Positions 61,444 through 64,000 of a stretch of DNA of 64,000 bases are shown here, piece after piece. How positions within the stretch are numbered: the first letter of the stretch is position 1; every line of letters begins with the position of its first letter. This DNA comes from Rhodobiaceae bacterium (GTDB lineage Bacteria; Pseudomonadota; Alphaproteobacteria; Parvibaculales; Parvibaculaceae): assembly GCA_003330885.1 (NCBI GenBank), contig CP030277.1, positions 744,001 to 808,000 on the forward strand, given 5' to 3'. The translations under genes were made by a program, and so were the position numbers. The notes beneath the pieces are model-generated. The model searched no databases. It was not told the DNA's origin and worked only from the letters and a program-made list of their open reading frames with translations.

Positions 61444-62904
61444 ATGAGCGTAGCTGAAGATACAAGAGGTTCCGAAGCGGACTCTGCTGGTGGCGCAATC
61501 AGAGAGATTGTAGACCGCCAAAAAGAAGCCCACATCAAAGAAGGAGCCCCCAGTCTGGAGCGGCGGATCGATTGGATTGACCGCGCCATCGCTCTTCTGG
61601 TGGACAATCAGAAGGAGTTGGCCGAAGCCATGGCTGCCGACTTCGGGCACCGCAGCATCGAACAATCACTTCTCACCGACATTATGAGCTCGATCGGCCC
61701 ACTGAAGCACTCAAAGAAACATCTCAAACAGTGGATGAAACCAGAGAAGCGGAAAGTCATGTTCCCGCTGGGTCTGCTAGGTGCCAAAGCGCGGATTGAG
61801 TATCAGCCAAAGGGTGTCGTCGGTGTCATTAGCCCGTGGAATTTCCCCGTCAATCTCACCTTTGTCCCACTGTCAGGCATCTTTGCTGCTGGCAATCGGA
61901 CGGTTATCAAGCCGTCGGAGTATACGCCCGTCACATCTGACGTAATGGCCCGCCTGTTCCGCGAAGCCTATGATGAGACAGAAGTAGCCGTGGTAACCGG
62001 TGGTCCTGCCGTTGGCGAAGCGTTTTCCCGGCAGCCTTTCGATCACCTGCTTTTCACCGGCGCGACTTCAATTGCGCACCATGTGATGCGGGCCGCCGCT
62101 GAAAATCTCGTGCCCTTGACGTTAGAATTGGGCGGCAAGTCACCTGTGATCGTTTCCAAGAGCGCAGATGTAGAAGATGCAGCTGCCAGGATAATGAATG
62201 GGAAAACGCTGAATGCGGGTCAGATTTGTCTGGCCCCAGATTACGTATTCGTTCCAGAAGGTAAGGTCGACGCATTTGTCGGCGCTGCTGAAAAATCTGT
62301 CGCGAAGATGTATCCGACTCTCAAAGACAATCCTGATTACACATCAATCGTTAATCAGCGGCATTTTGATCGCCTCAACAGCTATCTCGATGATGCTAAG
62401 GCGAAGGGCGCGAAAATTGTTGAGGTCAATCCGGCCAACGAGGACTTCTCTCAGCAGCAGACCCACAAAATTCCGCCCACCATCGTTCTCGATGCAACGG
62501 ACGATATGAAGATTATGCAGGAAGAGATTTTTGGTCCTCTGCTTCCGGTGAAAACTTACAAAGAGAGTGACGAGACCATTGATTACATCAACGAGAACGA
62601 TCGTCCGCTAGGCCTTTATTATTTCGGCGAGGACAAGGCCGAAGAGGACAAGGTGTTGAAAAACACCACTGCGGGTGGCGTGACCGTCAATGATGTTATC
62701 ATGCATATCTCCCAGGAAGATCTGCCGTTTGGTGGGATTGGCCCGTCGGGCATGGGGGCCTATCACGGTCTCGATGGCTTTAAAGAGTTTAGCCACGCCA
62801 AGTCAATCTACACACAATCAAAGTCTAAAATGGTCGCGGAGATGTTCCGTCCGCCCTACGGCGCGAAGACGCAGAAAAACCTGGCAAGCCAGATCAAGAA
62901 ATAG
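61444..62904 (+). CDS. aldehyde dehydrogenase, coniferyl-aldehyde type
   Basis: NAD(P)-dependent aldehyde oxidation to acid, 486 residues. Motifs: Asn133 in PWNFPVNL, catalytic Glu228 in LELGGKSPVIV and catalytic Cys262 in NAGQICLAPDYV. Sequence pattern and the N-terminal segment (KHSKKHLKQWMKPEKRKV) place it in the coniferyl aldehyde dehydrogenase/CALDH group, but other long-chain or aromatic aldehydes are possible. GGAGG precedes the ATG. A strong terminator follows, so it is monocistronic. Confidence 0.93.
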   Translation: MSVAEDTRGSEADSAGGAIREIVDRQKEAHIKEGAPSLERRIDWIDRAIALLVDNQKELAEAMAADFGHRSIEQSLLTDIMSSIGPLKHSKKHLKQWMKPEKRKVMFPLGLLGAKARIEYQPKGVVGVISPWNFPVNLTFVPLSGIFAAGNRTVIKPSEYTPVTSDVMARLFREAYDETEVAVVTGGPAVGEAFSRQPFDHLLFTGATSIAHHVMRAAAENLVPLTLELGGKSPVIVSKSADVEDAAARIMNGKTLNAGQICLAPDYVFVPEGKVDAFVGAAEKSVAKMYPTLKDNPDYTSIVNQRHFDRLNSYLDDAKAKGAKIVEVNPANEDFSQQQTHKIPPTIVLDATDDMKIMQEEIFGPLLPVKTYKESDETIDYINENDRPLGLYYFGEDKAEEDKVLKNTTAGGVTVNDVIMHISQEDLPFGGIGPSGMGAYHGLDGFKEFSHAKSIYTQSKSKMVAEMFRPPYGAKTQKNLASQIKK

Positions 62905-62927
62905 GTGTTACCACCTCAATGGAAATC

Positions 62928-62953
62928 GGGCGGCTTGCGAGCCGCCCTTTTTT
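62928..62953 (+). terminator. strong terminator after the aldehyde dehydrogenase
   Basis: GGGCGGCT (62928-62935), loop TGCG, AGCCGCCC (62940-62947), then six T (62948-62953). Perfect eight base-pair GC-rich stem with a U tract. Confidence 0.93.
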
Positions 62954-62968
62954 GTTGTCTTGCCGAAG

Positions 62969-64000
62969 TTAACGAACGCCCAGTCGTCTTATCGATGCCG
63001 GCGTGTAGCGATCCTCGCGAAGCTCTGTCGCAAAGAAATTCACTGCAGGTTCCTGATTGATCATACCACCCATCAGATAGCGCCCGTTTGTGAGGTCATA
63101 ATAGGCCATGCCGGCACCCGCGCAGAGTGGCACTTCGTAGGCGGTTTTCGGATAGCCCTCTTGAGTCCGCCAAAGCTCGCCCCGGGTGTCATAAAGTTCG
63201 GTCGCAATGACGCCCCAACTGTCTTCCTGCAGATACATGCGCCGACGCTGGTAAACGTGTCGAGTTGCTGGTTTGAGGTTTGCTTCAATGACCCACGCGC
63301 GCTGAAGTTCGTAACGCGTATGTTCCTGGTTAATATGGCGAGCCGCGATGATGTCGTCATATTGCAACTCTGCAGATCCCAACCGGTAGTTATTGTTCGG
63401 CAGGTAGTATTCGTTTTTGCCGATCACAGTCCAGTTGTAGCGGTTTGGTGAGCCATTGTAGCCGCCCAAGCTATCAACCGTGAACATGCCGTCTGAGTTC
63501 ACACCAGGATTGTCATAGGCAATATTTGGCGCCCGACGCACACGGCGTGTTCCGGGGCTATACTGCCAGGCAAGGCGAGGTTGCTGAGCCATATTGATAG
63601 TTTCATGGACGAGCGTGACGTTTCCCGCACGCCGTGCTGGTGCGACGGTATGAGCAATGTAAAGAGCCCAGATATTTTCCAGGTCTTCGGCCTTTTCTTT
63701 CGTCGGATCGTTCCACGCGACGATTGCCTCATCCTGAACCGTGTAAAGTGTATAGTCGCCACTTGCTGTTGGGATCGCCGCCGCATACTGGCGGGTTGCC
63801 TTATAGTTGATGAAGACCAGCATGTGGTTCCAGATAATCTCTAACGCATTGTTTGGGATTGGAAAGGGTTTGGACATGATAGCGCCGACCACGCCATTGC
63901 CACCTGCGGCAAGGTCGCCAACCAGAGCATTGTTCCGAGCAGCAGCAAACACATTGTCCGGGAACGTGCAGGTCCGACGGGTCTTGTAGACGGGCATAAA
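62969..64000 (-). CDS. DUF1329 family protein (5' end cut by window)
   Basis: At least 342 residues, open to the window edge, so the N-terminus with its expected signal peptide is missing. The sequence fits DUF1329: NNALEIIWNHMLVF, PRLAWQYSPGTRRVRRAP, SLGGYNGSPNRYNW, and ARHINQEHTRYELQRAWVIEA. DUF1329 proteins are outer-membrane or periplasmic and often lie beside DUF1302 proteins and RND transporters involved in hydrocarbon or lipid uptake. Those neighbours would be beyond base 64000. The gene is convergent with the aldehyde dehydrogenase. Confidence 0.88.
   Translation of the reverse strand, partial: FMPVYKTRRTCTFPDNVFAAARNNALVGDLAAGGNGVVGAIMSKPFPIPNNALEIIWNHMLVFINYKATRQYAAAIPTASGDYTLYTVQDEAIVAWNDPTKEKAEDLENIWALYIAHTVAPARRAGNVTLVHETINMAQQPRLAWQYSPGTRRVRRAPNIAYDNPGVNSDGMFTVDSLGGYNGSPNRYNWTVIGKNEYYLPNNNYRLGSAELQYDDIIAARHINQEHTRYELQRAWVIEANLKPATRHVYQRRRMYLQEDSWGVIATELYDTRGELWRTQEGYPKTAYEVPLCAGAGMAYYDLTNGRYLMGGMINQEPAVNFFATELREDRYTPASIRRLGVR

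Noticed and set aside
1-64000. tRNA, rRNA, CRISPR arrays, insertion sequences
   Set aside because: No cloverleaf-like segment, no repeated spacer pattern and no transposase or terminal inverted repeats were noticed; a covariance search was not possible.

Overview
The window looks like a chromosomal segment of an alphaproteobacterium. The evidence is the iscR-iscS-sufB-X-sufC-sufD-sufS-sufT-sufA gene order, an RNase E with an acidic insert in its S1 domain, the M23 peptidase/bactofilin pair, a COQ4-like protein and the many TetR-controlled Rieske oxygenase and acyl-CoA genes. A Parvibaculum-like or other Rhizobiales-related marine or hydrocarbon-degrading lineage would fit, but this is inference. 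There is no rRNA, no recognisable tRNA, no CRISPR array and no intact insertion sequence or phage gene.

Layout. 0-5 kb (minus strand): aat, accC, accB and aroQ, then a zinc alcohol dehydrogenase and an SDR oxidoreductase. 5.2-6.8 kb (plus): a small membrane protein and thiS-thiG. 6.9-9.0 kb (minus): a periplasmic M48/TPR protease followed by a DsbA-like thiol oxidoreductase. 9.4-14.5 kb (plus): a gamma-glutamyltransferase-like lipoprotein, an aminotransferase, a secreted sulfatase and a secreted SnoaL-like protein. 14.6-19.2 kb: RNase E (minus) and an AMIN-type cell-wall amidase (plus), separated by a long non-coding interval. 19.2-28.8 kb: an accessory catabolic region with TetR, Rieske oxygenase, DJ-1/PfpI protein, GST, haloalkane-dehalogenase-like hydrolase, an unknown protein, DUF2855, an ACAD10/11-like acyl-CoA dehydrogenase, a second TetR and a COQ4-like protein. 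29-32.9 kb: PBP1A and prfB, the latter with a +1 programmed frameshift. 32.9-34.7 kb: a second Rieske oxygenase with its own TetR and a large palindromic operator. 34.7-36.0 kb: a small islet with two orphan small genes, one resembling an NTF2-fold immunity protein, bracketed by two related terminator-containing sequences. 36-39.5 kb (minus): bactofilin, M23 peptidase, DUF455 ferritin-like protein and Bcp. 39.8-44.5 kb (plus): a very large DUF3971/AsmA-like envelope protein and a di-iron ferritin-like protein. 44.9-49.7 kb: rsgA, a VOC protein, tyrS, anmK and an alpha/beta hydrolase. 50-58.3 kb: the complete iscR-suf operon plus a TfoX-like gene. 58.3-64 kb: two enoyl-CoA hydratases, a GGDEF protein, a coniferyl-aldehyde-type dehydrogenase and a DUF1329 protein cut by the window edge.

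How the parts fit. Much of the window is core metabolism: fatty-acid carboxylation, thiazole synthesis, Fe-S assembly, translation and cell-wall synthesis and turnover (PBP1A, amidase, AnmK, M23, bactofilin). The accessory part is a set of oxidative and degradative genes arranged around three TetR regulators, with palindromic candidate operators beside them. Its substrate cannot be read from sequence.

The observations that most merit follow-up are: (i) the TetR/Rieske/GST/dehalogenase region, with shared AATTGA-type operator motifs; (ii) the bracketed islet of orphan immunity-like genes; (iii) a conserved intergenic hairpin repeat with compensatory base changes; (iv) a GGT-like lipoprotein whose nucleophile position is Ser, not Thr; and (v) a 14-bp perfect inverted repeat upstream of rne and the amidase gene.
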